64,000 bases of DNA from Rhizobiaceae bacterium. Its GTDB lineage: Bacteria > Pseudomonadota > Alphaproteobacteria > Rhizobiales > Rhizobiaceae. The first letter of the stretch is position 1; every line of letters begins with the position of its first letter. Under the pieces are notes generated by a model. The model searched no databases and was not told where the DNA came from. It saw only the letters and a program-made list of their open reading frames with translations. The stretch spans positions 1-64,000 of the forward strand of contig CAJPFN010000050.1 in the NCBI GenBank assembly GCA_905339215.1, written 5' to 3'. Shown here in pieces: positions 46,162 through 57,560 of this stretch. Both the position numbers and the translations under genes were made by a program.

Positions 46162-46838
46162 ACGGTCGTTGCCATGCCGTTGGCCTCCTCGGCCTCGTCG
46201 GCGCGTTCGGGCGCAACCAGCCCGGCCGAGATGACCAGCTTCGCCGCGTCCTCGACGCTCATCGACAGCTCGACGACGTCCGCGCGGGGCACGTACATCA
46301 GGAACCCGGTCGTTGGATTGGGTGTCGACGGCATGAAGACGGCGATCGGATCGTCGGCTTTTCCGTCCAGCCGCTCGTTGATCTCGTTCTTCTTCTCGCT
46401 CGCTATGAAGACGATCGCCCAGACTCCGCGGCGTGGGTATTCGATGACCGCGACCTTGTTGAACATGTCTGCCTTGTTCGACAGAACCGTCTCGAAGATC
46501 TGCTTCAGGCCGCCGTAGAGACTTCTGACCAGCGGCATCCGGCCCAGCAGGTATTCGCCCTGAGAGACGATGGCGCGGCCGATGAAGTTGGCGGCCAGGA
46601 AGCCGATCAGCGTGATCAAGAACAGGGCGACGATCAGGCCGAAGCCCGGCACCGGAAACGGCAGGTAGGTGTCGGGATTGTAGCGCGCCGGAATGTAGGG
46701 TTTTACCCACGAATCGACCCAGCCGATGAACGACCAAGCGATGTAGAGCGTGATGGCGAGCGGCGCACAGACGATGAAGCCGGTGAGGAAATAGTTCCGC
46801 AGACGCGTCATGCCGGACGTCTTGTGGGAGTCGGACAT
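46113..46838 (-). CDS. DUF502 membrane protein
   Basis: The product is 241 aa. Two transmembrane helices (about residues 14-35 and 65-90) flank a short periplasmic loop. The soluble C-terminal half has PLVRSLYGGLKQIFETV and KVAVIEYPRRGVWAIVFI, the DUF502 core. Function is not established. ATG 46838 is preferred; a longer frame to 46892 is not needed. It overlaps recG at the 3' end by 49 bp. Confidence 0.88.
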   Translation of the reverse strand: MSDSHKTSGMTRLRNYFLTGFIVCAPLAITLYIAWSFIGWVDSWVKPYIPARYNPDTYLPFPVPGFGLIVALFLITLIGFLAANFIGRAIVSQGEYLLGRMPLVRSLYGGLKQIFETVLSNKADMFNKVAVIEYPRRGVWAIVFIASEKKNEINERLDGKADDPIAVFMPSTPNPTTGFLMYVPRADVVELSMSVEDAAKLVISAGLVAPERADEAEEANGMATTVQPARRSRTASSLPKR

Positions 46839-46934
46839 CGGATTCCTGCCGCCTTCGCGCGACGCAACGGGATGTGCGCCGCGCCGATTCATACGGCAAA
46901 ATCAGCGCGCGCGAAGCCCCTATTCGCCCGACAT

Positions 46935-48758
46935 CTATTCCACGGTCACGGACTTGGCGAGATTGCGCGGCTGGTCGACGTCGGTGCCCATGAAGACTGC
47001 GGTGTAGTAGGCAAGCAGCTGGATCGGCAGGGCGAAGATCATCGGTGCGATGATTTCGGGGACGTCCGGCAGCACGATCGTCTCCATCGTCGCCACAGAG
47101 CAGCGCGCCGCGCCCGCCTCGTCCGTGATCAGGATGATGCGGCCGCCGCGCGCGGCGACCTCCTGCATGTTGGACATGGTCTTGTCGAACACCCGGTCGT
47201 GGGGCGCGATGACGATGACCGGCATCGTCTCGTCGATCAGCGCGATCGGTCCGTGCTTCAGTTCGCCCGCCGCATAGCCTTCGGCATGGATGTAGGAGAT
47301 CTCCTTGAGCTTCAGCGCGCCTTCCATGGCCAAGGGATAGCTGGTGCCTCGGCCGAGATAGAGGACGTGCTGGACCTTGGAGAGTTCGCGCGCCACCTTC
47401 TCGATCTGCTCGTCGAGCTTCAGCACCTGGCTGGCGAAGCGCGGCGCTTCCGAAAGCTGGCGCACCAGCATCTTCTCCTCGTCGGCGGAGATCTTGCCGC
47501 GGGCGACGCCGGCGCGCACCGCCAGTGCGGCGAGCACGGAAAGCTGGCAGGTGAAGGCCTTCGTCGAGGCGACGCCGATTTCGGGACCGGCGAGCGTCGG
47601 AAAGGTCACGTCGGATTCGCGGGCGATCGTCGATTCGCGCACGTTGACGATGGCGCCGATCGGCACGCCCTCCTTGCGGCAGTAGCGCAGCGACGCCAGC
47701 GTGTCGGCCGTCTCGCCGGATTGCGAAACGAACATCGCCGCCGTGTCCTTCGTCAGCGGCATCTCGCGGTAGCGGAACTCCGAGGCGATGTCGATGTCGA
47801 CGGGCAGCCGCGCGTAGCGCTCGAACAGGTACTTGCCGACCAGTCCGGCAAGGTAGGCCGTGCCGCAGGCCGAGATCGCCAGGCGGTCGAGGCGGGCGAA
47901 GTCGAAGGGCAGGTCGAGCACACGCGTCGCCTGCTCGGTGAAGTCGACATAATGCGCCAGCGTATGGGAGATGACCTCTGGCTGCTCGTGGATCTCCTTC
48001 TCCATGAAGTGGCGATGGTTGCCCTTGTCGACCAGGAAGCTGGTGCCGACGGACTGCTGGCGCGGCCGCTCGACCGGATTACCGCTCATGTCGTAGATCT
48101 GCGCTTGGTTGCGGCGCACGACGCACCAATCGCCGTCCTCGAGATAGGTGATCGATTTCGTGAACGGCGCCAATGCGATGGCGTCCGAGCCGAGATACAT
48201 TTCCCCGTCGCCGTGACCGATGGCGAGCGGCGGGCCGTTGCGGGCGCCCACGATCAGGTCCTCGTCGCCGCGGAACATGATGGCGAGGGCAAACGCACCC
48301 TCCAGGCGCTTCAGCGCGTTGAACGCGGCGTCGACGGGGCGGCGTCCGCGCTTCAGCTCGCGCGAGACGAGATGCGCGACGACCTCGGTATCGGTCTGCG
48401 AGGTGAATTGGTAGCCGTCGCGCACCAGTTCGTCGCGCAGCTCGGCGAAATTCTCGATGATGCCGTTGTGGACGATGGCGACGTCCTTGGAGAAGTGCGG
48501 ATGAGCGTTCGCCTCGTTGGGCACGCCATGGGTGGCCCAGCGCGTGTGGCCGATGCCGATCGTGCCGTCGAGCGGTTCGGCCCTCAGCCGGCGCTCGAGA
48601 TTGATCAGCTTGCCCTCGGCGCGCCGCCGGGCGAGGTCGCCGTGCTCGATCGTGGCGATGCCCGCCGAATCGTAGCCGCGATATTCGAGGCGCTTCAGCG
48701 CCTCGACGAGGAGCGGCGCCACCGGCTCCGTTCCGACGATACCGACAATGCCGCACAT
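46935..48758 (-). CDS. glmS: glutamine-fructose-6-phosphate aminotransferase
   Basis: This 607-aa enzyme makes glucosamine-6-phosphate, the first step to UDP-GlcNAc. The N-terminal Cys2 (MCGIVGIVG) is the glutaminase nucleophile after Met removal. Two SIS domains follow (SACGTAYLAGL at about 300, LYLGRGTSYPLAMEGALKL at about 460), and the C-terminus ends KSVTVE. No glmS ribozyme is seen upstream. It lies 147 bp after glmU on the same strand, so both may be one operon. Confidence 0.97.
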   Translation of the reverse strand: MCGIVGIVGTEPVAPLLVEALKRLEYRGYDSAGIATIEHGDLARRRAEGKLINLERRLRAEPLDGTIGIGHTRWATHGVPNEANAHPHFSKDVAIVHNGIIENFAELRDELVRDGYQFTSQTDTEVVAHLVSRELKRGRRPVDAAFNALKRLEGAFALAIMFRGDEDLIVGARNGPPLAIGHGDGEMYLGSDAIALAPFTKSITYLEDGDWCVVRRNQAQIYDMSGNPVERPRQQSVGTSFLVDKGNHRHFMEKEIHEQPEVISHTLAHYVDFTEQATRVLDLPFDFARLDRLAISACGTAYLAGLVGKYLFERYARLPVDIDIASEFRYREMPLTKDTAAMFVSQSGETADTLASLRYCRKEGVPIGAIVNVRESTIARESDVTFPTLAGPEIGVASTKAFTCQLSVLAALAVRAGVARGKISADEEKMLVRQLSEAPRFASQVLKLDEQIEKVARELSKVQHVLYLGRGTSYPLAMEGALKLKEISYIHAEGYAAGELKHGPIALIDETMPVIVIAPHDRVFDKTMSNMQEVAARGGRIILITDEAGAARCSVATMETIVLPDVPEIIAPMIFALPIQLLAYYTAVFMGTDVDQPRNLAKSVTVE

Positions 48759-48905
48759 GCCGTCTTCCCCCGATTCCGCCTCGGTTGCAGGCGTGATGTA
48801 GGATGCCGCCCGCCGCCGCGGAAGTCACATATGGTTGCGGCGTATGTCAGGCAGGCGCGGTCTGGACCGCGAGCCGCATCATGACGGCAACGCCTTGAAA
48901 TCCCG

Positions 48906-50276
48906 TTACTCGGAATGCGAGGATTTTCCGGCGGCCGCCGCGGCCGACGCCTGGCGTTCGCGCAGCTGGCGCCCACGCCCCGGCAGCGTCTTCTGCCTGG
49001 CCCGGCCGAAGGCCAGCGCGTCGTCGGGCACTTCCTCGGTGATGACGCTGCCCGAGGCGACATAGGCCCCCTGCCCGATCTTCACCGGCGCCACGAGTGC
49101 GGAGTTCGAGCCGATGAAGGCGCCGGCGCCGATCTCGGTCAGGAACTTGTTGTACCCGTCGTAGTTGCAGGTGATCGTTCCGGCGCCGATGTTGGCCTTG
49201 GCGCCGATCACCGCGTCGCCGATATAGGTCAGGTGATTGACCTTGGCACCCGTGTCGATCACCGCTTTCTTCACCTCGCAGAAATTGCCCACCTTAGCCT
49301 TTTCGCGCAGGTCGGCGCCCGGCCGCAGGCGGGCGAACGGGCCGACCTCGGCGCTGGCCGCCACCGTCGCGCCCTCGATGTGCGAGAAGGCGCGGATCGT
49401 GGCGTTTCCGGCGATCTTCACGCCCGGGCCGAAGACGACGTTCGGCTCGACGATCGTGTCGGCGCCGATCTCGGTGTCGTGGCAGAAATGCACGGTATCG
49501 GGCGAGACAAGCGTCACCCCGTCAAGCATCATCCTGCGCCGGGTGCGGCGTTGCCATATCGCCTCGCCGGCGGCCAGCTCGGCGCGGTTGTTGATGCCGA
49601 GCACGCTGTCGAACGGCGCCTCGATCGCCACCACCGACAGGCCTTCGCTGCGGGCAATCGCGACGATGTCGGTGAGGTAGTACTCGCCATTGGCGTTGGC
49701 ATTGCCGACCTTGCCGAGTAGCGCCAGCGCATGGTGACCCGAGATCGCCATCAGCCCGGCGTTGCAGAAGGTGATCGCCTTCATGTCCGGCGTGCAGTCT
49801 TTCTCCTCGCGGATGGCGGTCAGTTCGCCGTTCTTCTCGATCAGCCGGCCGTAACCGGTCGGCTGGTCGGTATGGAAGCCGATGACGGCGACCGCCGCGC
49901 CCTCGGCGAGCTTCCTGCGCGCCTGGATGAGCGTGTCGGCCTCGATCAGCGGCGTGTCGCCGAACAGCACGAGGAGATCGTCGTAGCCGCGTTCTATCGC
50001 GTCGCGCGCGGCGAGCACCGCATGCGCCGTCCCCAGCCGCTCCGCCTGCACGAATGTTTCCGCCGGGGCGAACGTCTTCACCGCCGCCGCCACCGTTTCG
50101 CCGCCGCGCCCGACGACCAGCGCAAGGTCGCCCGCACCCGCCGCCGCGGCCGCTCGCGTCACGTGAGCCACCATCGGTAGCCCGGCAATGCGATGCAGCA
50201 CCTTCGGCGTCGCGCTCTTCATGCGCGTGCCTTCGCCGGCGGCGAGGATGATCGAAAGACAGCTGCGTTCGTTCAT
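48906..50276 (-). CDS. glmU: bifunctional GlcNAc-1-P uridyltransferase/acetyltransferase
   Basis: This 456-aa enzyme makes UDP-GlcNAc. The N-terminal uridyltransferase starts [18 protein letters not shown]. The C-terminal left-handed beta-helix acetyltransferase shows [15 protein letters not shown] and [17 protein letters not shown] 50276 is at the usual distance; the longer frame to 50627 would run into the divergent transporter. It is upstream of glmS on the same strand. Confidence 0.97.
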   Translation of the reverse strand: MNERSCLSIILAAGEGTRMKSATPKVLHRIAGLPMVAHVTRAAAAAGAGDLALVVGRGGETVAAAVKTFAPAETFVQAERLGTAHAVLAARDAIERGYDDLLVLFGDTPLIEADTLIQARRKLAEGAAVAVIGFHTDQPTGYGRLIEKNGELTAIREEKDCTPDMKAITFCNAGLMAISGHHALALLGKVGNANANGEYYLTDIVAIARSEGLSVVAIEAPFDSVLGINNRAELAAGEAIWQRRTRRRMMLDGVTLVSPDTVHFCHDTEIGADTIVEPNVVFGPGVKIAGNATIRAFSHIEGATVAASAEVGPFARLRPGADLREKAKVGNFCEVKKAVIDTGAKVNHLTYIGDAVIGAKANIGAGTITCNYDGYNKFLTEIGAGAFIGSNSALVAPVKIGQGAYVASGSVITEEVPDDALAFGRARQKTLPGRGRQLRERQASAAAAAGKSSHSE

Positions 50277-50376
50277 GAATTGGTCTCTGCGGGCAGGTTG
50301 ATCGTGAATCGCGATAGCTGTATCACCCCCGGCGGTCCGCTCCAATGCGGTCTCCTCCGGCAAGGGATGCGTCTCG

Positions 50377-51351
50377 TTGGACGACCGCTCGAAAGGCCGG
50401 GCCGGCATGGCCGTCCTGGTCATGCTGGTCACGCCGCTGTTCTTCTCGACCAACCTGATCTTCGGCCGATTCGTGGTCGACGAGGTGGCGCCGTTCACGC
50501 TCGCCTTCCTGCGCTGGGCGTCGGTGGCGGTCGCGCTGTCGCCCTTCCTGCTGCGCGAACGCGTCGCGGCGGCCGCTGTGCTGCGCTCCAGCGGCGCCCT
50601 CGTCGTCCTGCTCGGCTTCCTCGGCATGTGGATCTGCGGCGCGCTGGTCTATCTCGCGCTCGACATGACGACAGCGACCAACGGCACGCTGATCTACACC
50701 ACCTCCCCCGTCATCATCCTGCTCATCGAGGCGACGTTCCGCGGCCGCCGCATCGGCCGCCGCGAGGCGATCGGCTCGGCCGTCGCCTTCGTCGGCGTCG
50801 CCGTGATCGTGCTCAGGGGCGAGCTCGACGCGCTGCTCACCCTCGACGTCAACGTCGGCGACCTGATCTTCCTCGGCACGGCGATCGCCTGGGCGGTCTA
50901 TTCGATCCTCTACCGCTCGCCGCGGCTGGCGGCCCTGTCCAACCTTGCGCTGTTCTCGGCCGTCGCCGCCGCCGGCGCGGTCACGCTCCTGCCCTTCGCC
51001 GCGGCCGAGTTCCTCCACGGCGCGCCGATGCCGCGCACGGCCTCGGCCTGGGGCGGCATCGCCGGCATCGTCGTCTTCTCCTCGCTGCTCGCCTTCTCCG
51101 GCTTCCAGTACGGCGTGCGCCGCCTGGGACCCTCGGCGGCCGGCGTTTTCATGTACCTCTTGCCGCCCTACGGCGTTTTCCTCGCCGTCGCCTTCCTCGG
51201 CGAGACCTTCCACGCCTTCCACGCCGCCGGCATCGCGCTGGTCATGGGCGGCGTCGCGCTGGCGACGGCCCCGGCGGCGCTGTTCCGGTGGCGAAGGACG
51301 CCCCGCTACCCCAACCGCCCCAGCGCCGGGAACCACTCCAGCAGCCAGTAG
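50377..51351 (+). CDS. EamA/DMT-superfamily transporter
   Basis: This 324-aa protein has ten hydrophobic segments as two EamA repeats ([18 protein letters not shown] in the first and [17 protein letters not shown] in the second). Substrate is unknown. TTG 50377 has AAGGGA ahead; ATG 50407 is a shorter alternative. It is divergent from glmU and converges on ccdA, with which it overlaps by 46 bp. Confidence 0.85.
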   Translation: MDDRSKGRAGMAVLVMLVTPLFFSTNLIFGRFVVDEVAPFTLAFLRWASVAVALSPFLLRERVAAAAVLRSSGALVVLLGFLGMWICGALVYLALDMTTATNGTLIYTTSPVIILLIEATFRGRRIGRREAIGSAVAFVGVAVIVLRGELDALLTLDVNVGDLIFLGTAIAWAVYSILYRSPRLAALSNLALFSAVAAAGAVTLLPFAAAEFLHGAPMPRTASAWGGIAGIVVFSSLLAFSGFQYGVRRLGPSAAGVFMYLLPPYGVFLAVAFLGETFHAFHAAGIALVMGGVALATAPAALFRWRRTPRYPNRPSAGNHSSSQ

Positions 51352-52052
51352 GAGAAGCGCGTCATGCTGCCGGTGACGAAGAGTAGGCCGGCGGCGACCA
51401 GCAGCGCACCGATCACTTTTTCGACGCGGCCGAGATGGACGCGGAATTTCGCTAGGAAGCGCATGAAGGCGCCGGAAAACAGGGCCGCGACGAGGAAGGG
51501 TAGGCCGAGGCCGAGCGAATAGGCGGCGAGCAGCAGCGCCCCTTCGCCCACCGTCTCGCGCCCGCCGGCCAGCGTCAGGATCGGCCCGAGCACCGGCCCG
51601 ATGCACGGCGTCCAGCCGAAGGCAAAGGCCAGCCCCATGACATAGGCGGCGACCATGTTCGCGGGCTTGCCCTGACTCTGGAAGCGCGCCTCGCGCGCGA
51701 GAATCGGAATGCGCAGCACCCCGAGGAAATTCAGCCCCATGGCGATGATGACGATACCCGCGGCGATGCCGAGCGGCTCCTGCCAGGCGCGCAGCAGCCC
51801 GCCGATGGTCGAAGCACCGGCCCCAAGCGCGACGAAGACGGTCGAGAAGCCGAGCACGAAGGCGACCGAGGCGCCGACGAGGGCCGCGCGCAGATGCGGC
51901 TTCTCCCCGGCGTCCTCCTCGGCGCGGAAGTCGTCGACCGTCACGCCCGCCATGTAGCAGAGATAGGGCGGTACCAGCGGCAGCACGCAGGGCGACAGAA
52001 ACGACAGCGCGCCCGCGCCGACGGCCGTCACGTAGCCGACATCGATCGCCAT
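51306..52052 (-). CDS. ccdA: CcdA/DsbD-type thiol:disulfide transporter
   Basis: This 248-aa inner-membrane protein has six predicted helices. The redox cysteines are in SPCVLPLVPPYLC and in WTPCIGPVLGP, the two CcdA signatures. It carries reducing power across the membrane for cytochrome c maturation or periplasmic thiol repair. ATG 52052 is preferred. It converges on the EamA gene. Confidence 0.92.
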   Translation of the reverse strand: MAIDVGYVTAVGAGALSFLSPCVLPLVPPYLCYMAGVTVDDFRAEEDAGEKPHLRAALVGASVAFVLGFSTVFVALGAGASTIGGLLRAWQEPLGIAAGIVIIAMGLNFLGVLRIPILAREARFQSQGKPANMVAAYVMGLAFAFGWTPCIGPVLGPILTLAGGRETVGEGALLLAAYSLGLGLPFLVAALFSGAFMRFLAKFRVHLGRVEKVIGALLVAAGLLFVTGSMTRFSYWLLEWFPALGRLG

Positions 52053-52288
52053 TCTTTCCCGTCGCCTCGTCGTTCGTTCCCGGCTTTGCCCGCCGGTTCT
52101 ATCCCGGCGAGCATATAGACGCCGCTGGCGCGACGGCCAAATCACCATCGCGTGGCATACCGCCGCGCCGCTGCGGACCGCACCGGCGATCGCATGTCCA
52201 ACGGCCGAGTATTAAGTAGAATTGTTCAGTTCACTATATTTCGACCGTGACCCCGCGTATTAACCACGTCGTGTCGCCTTTCTGAAAA
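52053..52288. other. AT-rich upstream region of the 77-aa ORF
   Basis: This stretch lies between ccdA and an FNR-type box. The part from about 52200 is clearly richer in A and T than its surroundings (for example GAATTGTTCAG and CACTATATTTCG). I see no ORF, RNA gene or repeat in it. Confidence 0.5.
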
Positions 52289-52302
52289 TTGACCTGCGTC
52301 AA
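52289..52302 (+). promoter_or_regulatory. FNR/FixK-type box upstream of the 77-aa ORF
   Basis: TTGACCTGCGTCAA is a symmetric site: TTGAC and GTCAA with a 4-bp centre, close to the TTGAT-N4-ATCAA consensus of the FNR/FixK family. Its centre is about 57 bp upstream of the ATG. If it acts at -41.5, transcription would begin near 52337, and a GATAGC-like -10 lies at about 52324-52329. Site and role are inferred. Confidence 0.7.
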
Positions 52303-52352
52303 TCCATTGATACTAAACAAAGTGATAGCTCGCCTCAGACTTGGAGGTGGAT

Positions 52353-52586
52353 ATGCAGACGACTATAGTACTGACAGATATTAACCATTCTAGCGATACG
52401 TCTTCATCTATGGTGCGTTTCAGCATCAGGCTGAACGATGCGGCCCTGGCATGGCTCGACACCAGCGTTCTCGGCCACGTCGATGACGGCGAGGCGTTCG
52501 AGGCAACGATGCGAAACCGGATCCACGAGATCACGGAATTGCTCGACGACTGGATCCGGCAGGGTCGCGGGATCGTGCGGGCTTGA
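52353..52586 (+). CDS. orphan small protein behind an FNR/FixK-type box
   Basis: The product is 77 aa. The first 25 residues are polar (MQTTIVLTDINHSSDTSSS), then a mixed region with RFSIRLNDAALAWLD and a helical C-terminus (HEITELLDDWIRQGRG). GGAGG lies just upstream of ATG 52353. I recognise no family. It lies alone between ccdA and tRNA-Lys in an AT-rich patch, and T6 at 52641-52646 follows the ORF. The FNR-type box suggests control by low oxygen, perhaps by the FNR/FixK-like regulator encoded in this window. Confidence 0.7.
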   Translation: MQTTIVLTDINHSSDTSSSMVRFSIRLNDAALAWLDTSVLGHVDDGEAFEATMRNRIHEITELLDDWIRQGRGIVRA

Positions 52587-52647
52587 CCAGCCGTTGAAGA
52601 CCAAACGGTATATGTTCGTTAAATCATTGAATTCACTGAATTTTTTA

Positions 52648-52723
52648 TGGTGAGCGCACTGGGACTCGAACCCAGGACCTACTGATTAAAAGTCAGTTGC
52701 TCTACCGGCTGAGCTATGCGCTC
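52648..52723 (-). tRNA. tRNA-Lys (TTT anticodon)
   Basis: Read on the minus strand: acceptor GAGCGCA pairs with TGCGCTC. The anticodon stem ACTGA/TCAGT holds loop CTTTTAA with anticodon TTT. TAGCTCAG and GGTTCGAGTCC mark the D- and T-arms, and CCA is encoded at the 3' end. It lies between the orphan ORF and the BA14K gene. Confidence 0.96.
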
Positions 52724-52948
52724 CCCGTGGGCACGAAACCCCGGAAAATGCGCGGGACCATAGGGAGACTGGTTTCGGCGGTCAACCGAAAAAGGGGCCT
52801 GCGGCGCCGCCGCCACGCCGGTCTCGCCGGTCGGACACGCCGGCGGAGGGCGGCGAAGCCTTTGTCCGCTCGACGGATTTTCCGGGAACCTTCGCGACCG
52901 GAGGTCGTTGCCCCCGCACGGGACATCCACAGCAAGAGGACGCCTCCA

Positions 52949-53482
52949 ATGCGAAAAACCCTTTCGACTCTATGCGCAACCACCCTTTCCGCCAGCCTCG
53001 TCTTCGGTGCGGCCGCCCCCCTCGCCGCGGGTCCGCTCTCGGCCGAGACCTTCGACGGAAACGTCGTCCGCGTTCAGATGGACCCGAATCCGATGGTCCA
53101 TCCCGAGACGGTTCAGCCCGATTCCGGTGAGCGTGTCGCCCAGTCGGACTGGCGCCGCGACCGCCGCGAATGGCGCCGAGACCGCCGCGACGATCGCCGG
53201 CGCGATTTCCACCGGCGCGGCGACAACTACTACTTCAACGGCCATCGCGGTTTTCGCCACCACCGTCCGGGCTACCGCGAGTACAATGGCTGGTGGTTTC
53301 CGGCAGCAGCCTTCATCGCCGGTGCGATCATCACCGGCTCGGTCAATCAGGGACACGTGGTGCGTGGCGACAGCGCGCATGTCCGCTGGTGCTACGACCG
53401 CTACCGCTCCTATCGCGACTGGGACAACACGTTCCAGCCCTACAACGGGCCGCGGCGCCAGTGCTACTCGCCCTATAGCTGA
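52949..53482 (+). CDS. BA14K-family protein
   Basis: This 177-aa protein has a signal peptide (about residues 1-28). The centre is rich in Arg and Asp ([18 protein letters not shown]), then a hydrophobic stretch ([13 protein letters not shown]). The C-terminal BA14K motif reads [19 protein letters not shown] followed by [10 protein letters not shown]. The family is named from an immunoreactive protein of Brucella; role is unknown, perhaps in lectin-like binding. AAGAGGA lies 12 nt before ATG 52949. It converges on glpK. Confidence 0.85.
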   Translation: MRKTLSTLCATTLSASLVFGAAAPLAAGPLSAETFDGNVVRVQMDPNPMVHPETVQPDSGERVAQSDWRRDRREWRRDRRDDRRRDFHRRGDNYYFNGHRGFRHHRPGYREYNGWWFPAAAFIAGAIITGSVNQGHVVRGDSAHVRWCYDRYRSYRDWDNTFQPYNGPRRQCYSPYS

Positions 53483-53489
53483 CGCCAGT

Positions 53490-53516
53490 GCCGGGAGCCG
53501 CGCGCCGGCTCCCGGC
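53490..53516. terminator. terminator-like hairpin between BA14K gene and glpK
   Basis: Arms GCCGGGAGCCG and CGGCTCCCGGC (11 bp) enclose loop CGCGC. It sits in the 52-bp gap between two converging genes. No T-run follows on either strand, so termination is only likely, not shown. Confidence 0.6.
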
Positions 53517-53534
53517 GGCCACGCCGGAACACGG

Positions 53535-55025
<1,491 letters not shown>

Positions 55026-55197
55026 CTGGTTCCTCCTCCCGGCGCCGCGCCGTGTCCGGATCGCCGCGGCTCCCCGCGTCGCGAGCGCCGCCATCGCGCC
55101 CATCCGAACTAATTCGCGCGCCGAATGAATATCAAACGAAATGCTACGAATCCAGACCGCCGGCCTGCGATCGGCCCCTGCGGCCAGATCCCGAACT

Positions 55198-55962
55198 CTA
55201 CGGTGCGGCCTCGATGAGATTGACCTCCGCTTCCTCGCAGATCTTGCGGATCGACGGGATGGCGCAACGGTCGGTGATGAACGTGTCGACCTGCGAAAGG
55301 TGTGCGATGCGCACTGGTGCCGTCCGCTCGAACTTGGTCGAGTCGGAGACCAGGATGACGTGGCGCGCATTGGCGATGATCGCCTGGGCGACCTTCACCT
55401 CGCGGAAGTCGTAGTCCAGCACCGCGCCGTCGTGATCGATCGCCGAGGCGCCGATCACTGCATAGTCGACCTTGAACTGCTTGATGAAATCGACCGCCGC
55501 CTCGCCGACGACGCCGCCGTCGGAGCCGCGCACGACGCCGCCGGCAATCACCACCTCGATCGACGGGAAAACGCGCATGCGGTTGGCAACGTTAATGTTG
55601 TTGGTGATCACCATCAGGCCGCTGTGGTCGAGCAGCGCCTTGGATACGGCCTCTGTCGTCGTGCCGATGTTGATGAACAGCGAAGCGTTGTCGGGGATCA
55701 GCGCCGCGGCGGCGCGTCCGATCGCTTCCTTTTCCTCGGCGGCGATCTTGCGCCGCGCCTCGTACTCGACGTTCTCGATGCCCGACGGGAACAGCGCGCC
55801 GCCGTGAATTCGCGTCAGCAGGCGCTGGTCGCAGAGGTCGTTCAAATCCTTGCGGATGGTCTGCGGCGTGACGTTGAAATGCGTAGCGAGGTCGTCGACG
55901 AGAACGCGCCCCTTTGTCTTGGCGATCTCGACGATCTCGGCATGGCGCGGCGAGAGGTAAAT
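55198..55962 (-). CDS. glpR: DeoR-family repressor GlpR, apparent ATT start
   Basis: From ATT 55962 the product is 254 aa, the normal length for the family. The N-terminal DeoR helix-turn-helix runs [20 protein letters not shown] then [17 protein letters not shown], followed by the sugar-phosphate sensor domain ([28 protein letters not shown]). No ATG, GTG or TTG lies in frame upstream of Leu/TTG 55845, and starting there would delete the DNA-binding helix. The ATT has GGAGG at an ideal 8-nt spacing. It lies upstream of glpK and downstream of the decarboxylase gene. Repeated ACGAAA words are near it (55995-56006). Confidence 0.85.
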   Translation of the reverse strand: MYLSPRHAEIVEIAKTKGRVLVDDLATHFNVTPQTIRKDLNDLCDQRLLTRIHGGALFPSGIENVEYEARRKIAAEEKEAIGRAAAALIPDNASLFINIGTTTEAVSKALLDHSGLMVITNNINVANRMRVFPSIEVVIAGGVVRGSDGGVVGEAAVDFIKQFKVDYAVIGASAIDHDGAVLDYDFREVKVAQAIIANARHVILVSDSTKFERTAPVRIAHLSQVDTFITDRCAIPSIRKICEEAEVNLIEAAP

Positions 55963-56064
55963 CGGCGTATCCTCCGGTTTCGTTTTTCGGCCATACGAAA
56001 ACGAAAGTCGGTGCGTGTCAATCGATTGTGCAGGCGGTGCGCACGGCGCAGGCAGGCGATCGCG

Positions 56065-57477
56065 CTAGGCGGAGGCCAAAGCCAGTTCGGTGATCGCCGC
56101 AAACGCGACGTCGACGTCGTCGGCCGTCGATTCGAACTGCCCGGCCTGGAAGCGGATCGCGACGCGGCCGTCGACGCGAGTCTGGGTCAGATAGATGCGC
56201 CCGTCGTCGTTGATCGCGGCGACCAGTGCCAGGTTGTGCGCGTCGACGTCCGCCGACGGGTCGCCCGGCCGGTGGAGGAACGAGAACAGCGACAGCATCG
56301 GCGCCGTGACGATCTCGAAGCCGGGTGCGGCGGCCAGCCGCGCGGCAAGCCCCTCGCTCCAGGAGACGTGGTTGCGGATCATGGCGCGCAGGCCCTCCAG
56401 CCCGTGCGCCCTCAACAGGAACCACAGTTTCAGCGCGCGGAAGCGGCGGCCGAGCGGCACCGACCATTCCGAATAGTTGATGATGCCGTCCTTGCCATGG
56501 GTCTTAAGGTAGTCCGGCTGGATCGCCAGCGTGCGCACCAGGCTGTCGGGGTCGCAGACGAACTGGACCGAGCAGTCGAACTGCGCGCCGAGCCACTTGT
56601 GCGGATTGAACACGATCGAATCGGCGTGTTCGACGCCTTTCCAGTAGTGGCGAAACTCCGGGCAGATCATCGCGGATCCGGCCCAGGCGGCGTCGACGTG
56701 CAGATAGATCCCGTGGCGGCGGGCGATCGCCGACACAGCATCGATGTCGTCGGTCGCGCCGACGCTGGTGCCGCCGACGCAGGCGACGATGCCGGCCGGC
56801 AGCAGGCCGGCCGCCCTGTCGGCCTCGATGGCGCGTTCGAGTGCCGCCGGATCCATGGCGCGAAGCGGACCCTGCGTCGGGATTCGAACGAGGTTCTCCG
56901 CGCCGATGCCGGCGACCCATATGGCGCGGTCGACCGAGGTATGGACCTGGTCGGACGAGTAGACGCGGATCGCCGGGAAGGCGCCGAGCCCTTTTCTGTT
57001 GCCTTGCCATTCCAGCGCACGCTCGCGCATGACGAGCACGGCGGCGAGCGTCGCGGAAGACGCCGAATCCTGGATCACCCCCGAAAGGCCGGCAGGCAGG
57101 CCGAGTGCCTGGCGCAGCCAGTCGAGCACCACGGTTTCCAGTTCTGTGGCCGCCGGCGAGGTCTGCCACAGCATGCACTGCGCGGCCATGGCGCTGACGA
57201 GGTATTCGGCGACGACCGAGACGGGTGCTGCGTTTGCCGGGAAGTAGGCGAAGAAGCGCGGATGCTGCCAATGCGTCATGCCCGGGACGATCTTGTCCTC
57301 GAAGTCGGCGAAGATCTTTTCCATCGGCTCGGGATGCTCGGGCGGCGACTGCGCGATTGTCGCTGCGATTTCGCCGGGCTGCGTCCGTGCCCTCACCGGA
57401 CGCTCGCGCAGCGAAGCGCGGTAGTCGGCACCCCATTCCGCCGCTTTCAGCGACCACCCGCGGAAGTCGTCGGCCAT
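56065..57477 (-). CDS. PLP-dependent group II decarboxylase (aromatic amino acid type)
   Basis: This 470-aa enzyme shows the group II features: HPRFFAYFPANAAPVSVVAE near the start, ELETVVLDWL, then HVDAAWAGSAMICPE and the PLP lysine in NPHKWLGAQFDC. The nearest known group is aromatic-L-amino-acid decarboxylases (DOPA, tryptophan or tyrosine). Substrate is not set by sequence here. ATG 57477 is the natural start. It lies between glpR and the Anbu gene with no shared pathway evident. Confidence 0.9.
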   Translation of the reverse strand: MADDFRGWSLKAAEWGADYRASLRERPVRARTQPGEIAATIAQSPPEHPEPMEKIFADFEDKIVPGMTHWQHPRFFAYFPANAAPVSVVAEYLVSAMAAQCMLWQTSPAATELETVVLDWLRQALGLPAGLSGVIQDSASSATLAAVLVMRERALEWQGNRKGLGAFPAIRVYSSDQVHTSVDRAIWVAGIGAENLVRIPTQGPLRAMDPAALERAIEADRAAGLLPAGIVACVGGTSVGATDDIDAVSAIARRHGIYLHVDAAWAGSAMICPEFRHYWKGVEHADSIVFNPHKWLGAQFDCSVQFVCDPDSLVRTLAIQPDYLKTHGKDGIINYSEWSVPLGRRFRALKLWFLLRAHGLEGLRAMIRNHVSWSEGLAARLAAAPGFEIVTAPMLSLFSFLHRPGDPSADVDAHNLALVAAINDDGRIYLTQTRVDGRVAIRFQAGQFESTADDVDVAFAAITELALASA

Positions 57478-57560
57478 GAAAATCTCCTGCTTCCGGAAAA
57501 TGCCTGCCCCCGCATAGACTTAGCAGGAACCGCGCGAATCAGGGTGTCGTCGGCTTCCAA

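Noticed and set aside
48759-48905. glmS ribozyme or riboswitch in the glmU-glmS gap
   Set aside because: No pseudoknot core like that of the ribozyme is visible; alphaproteobacterial glmS is not known to use it.
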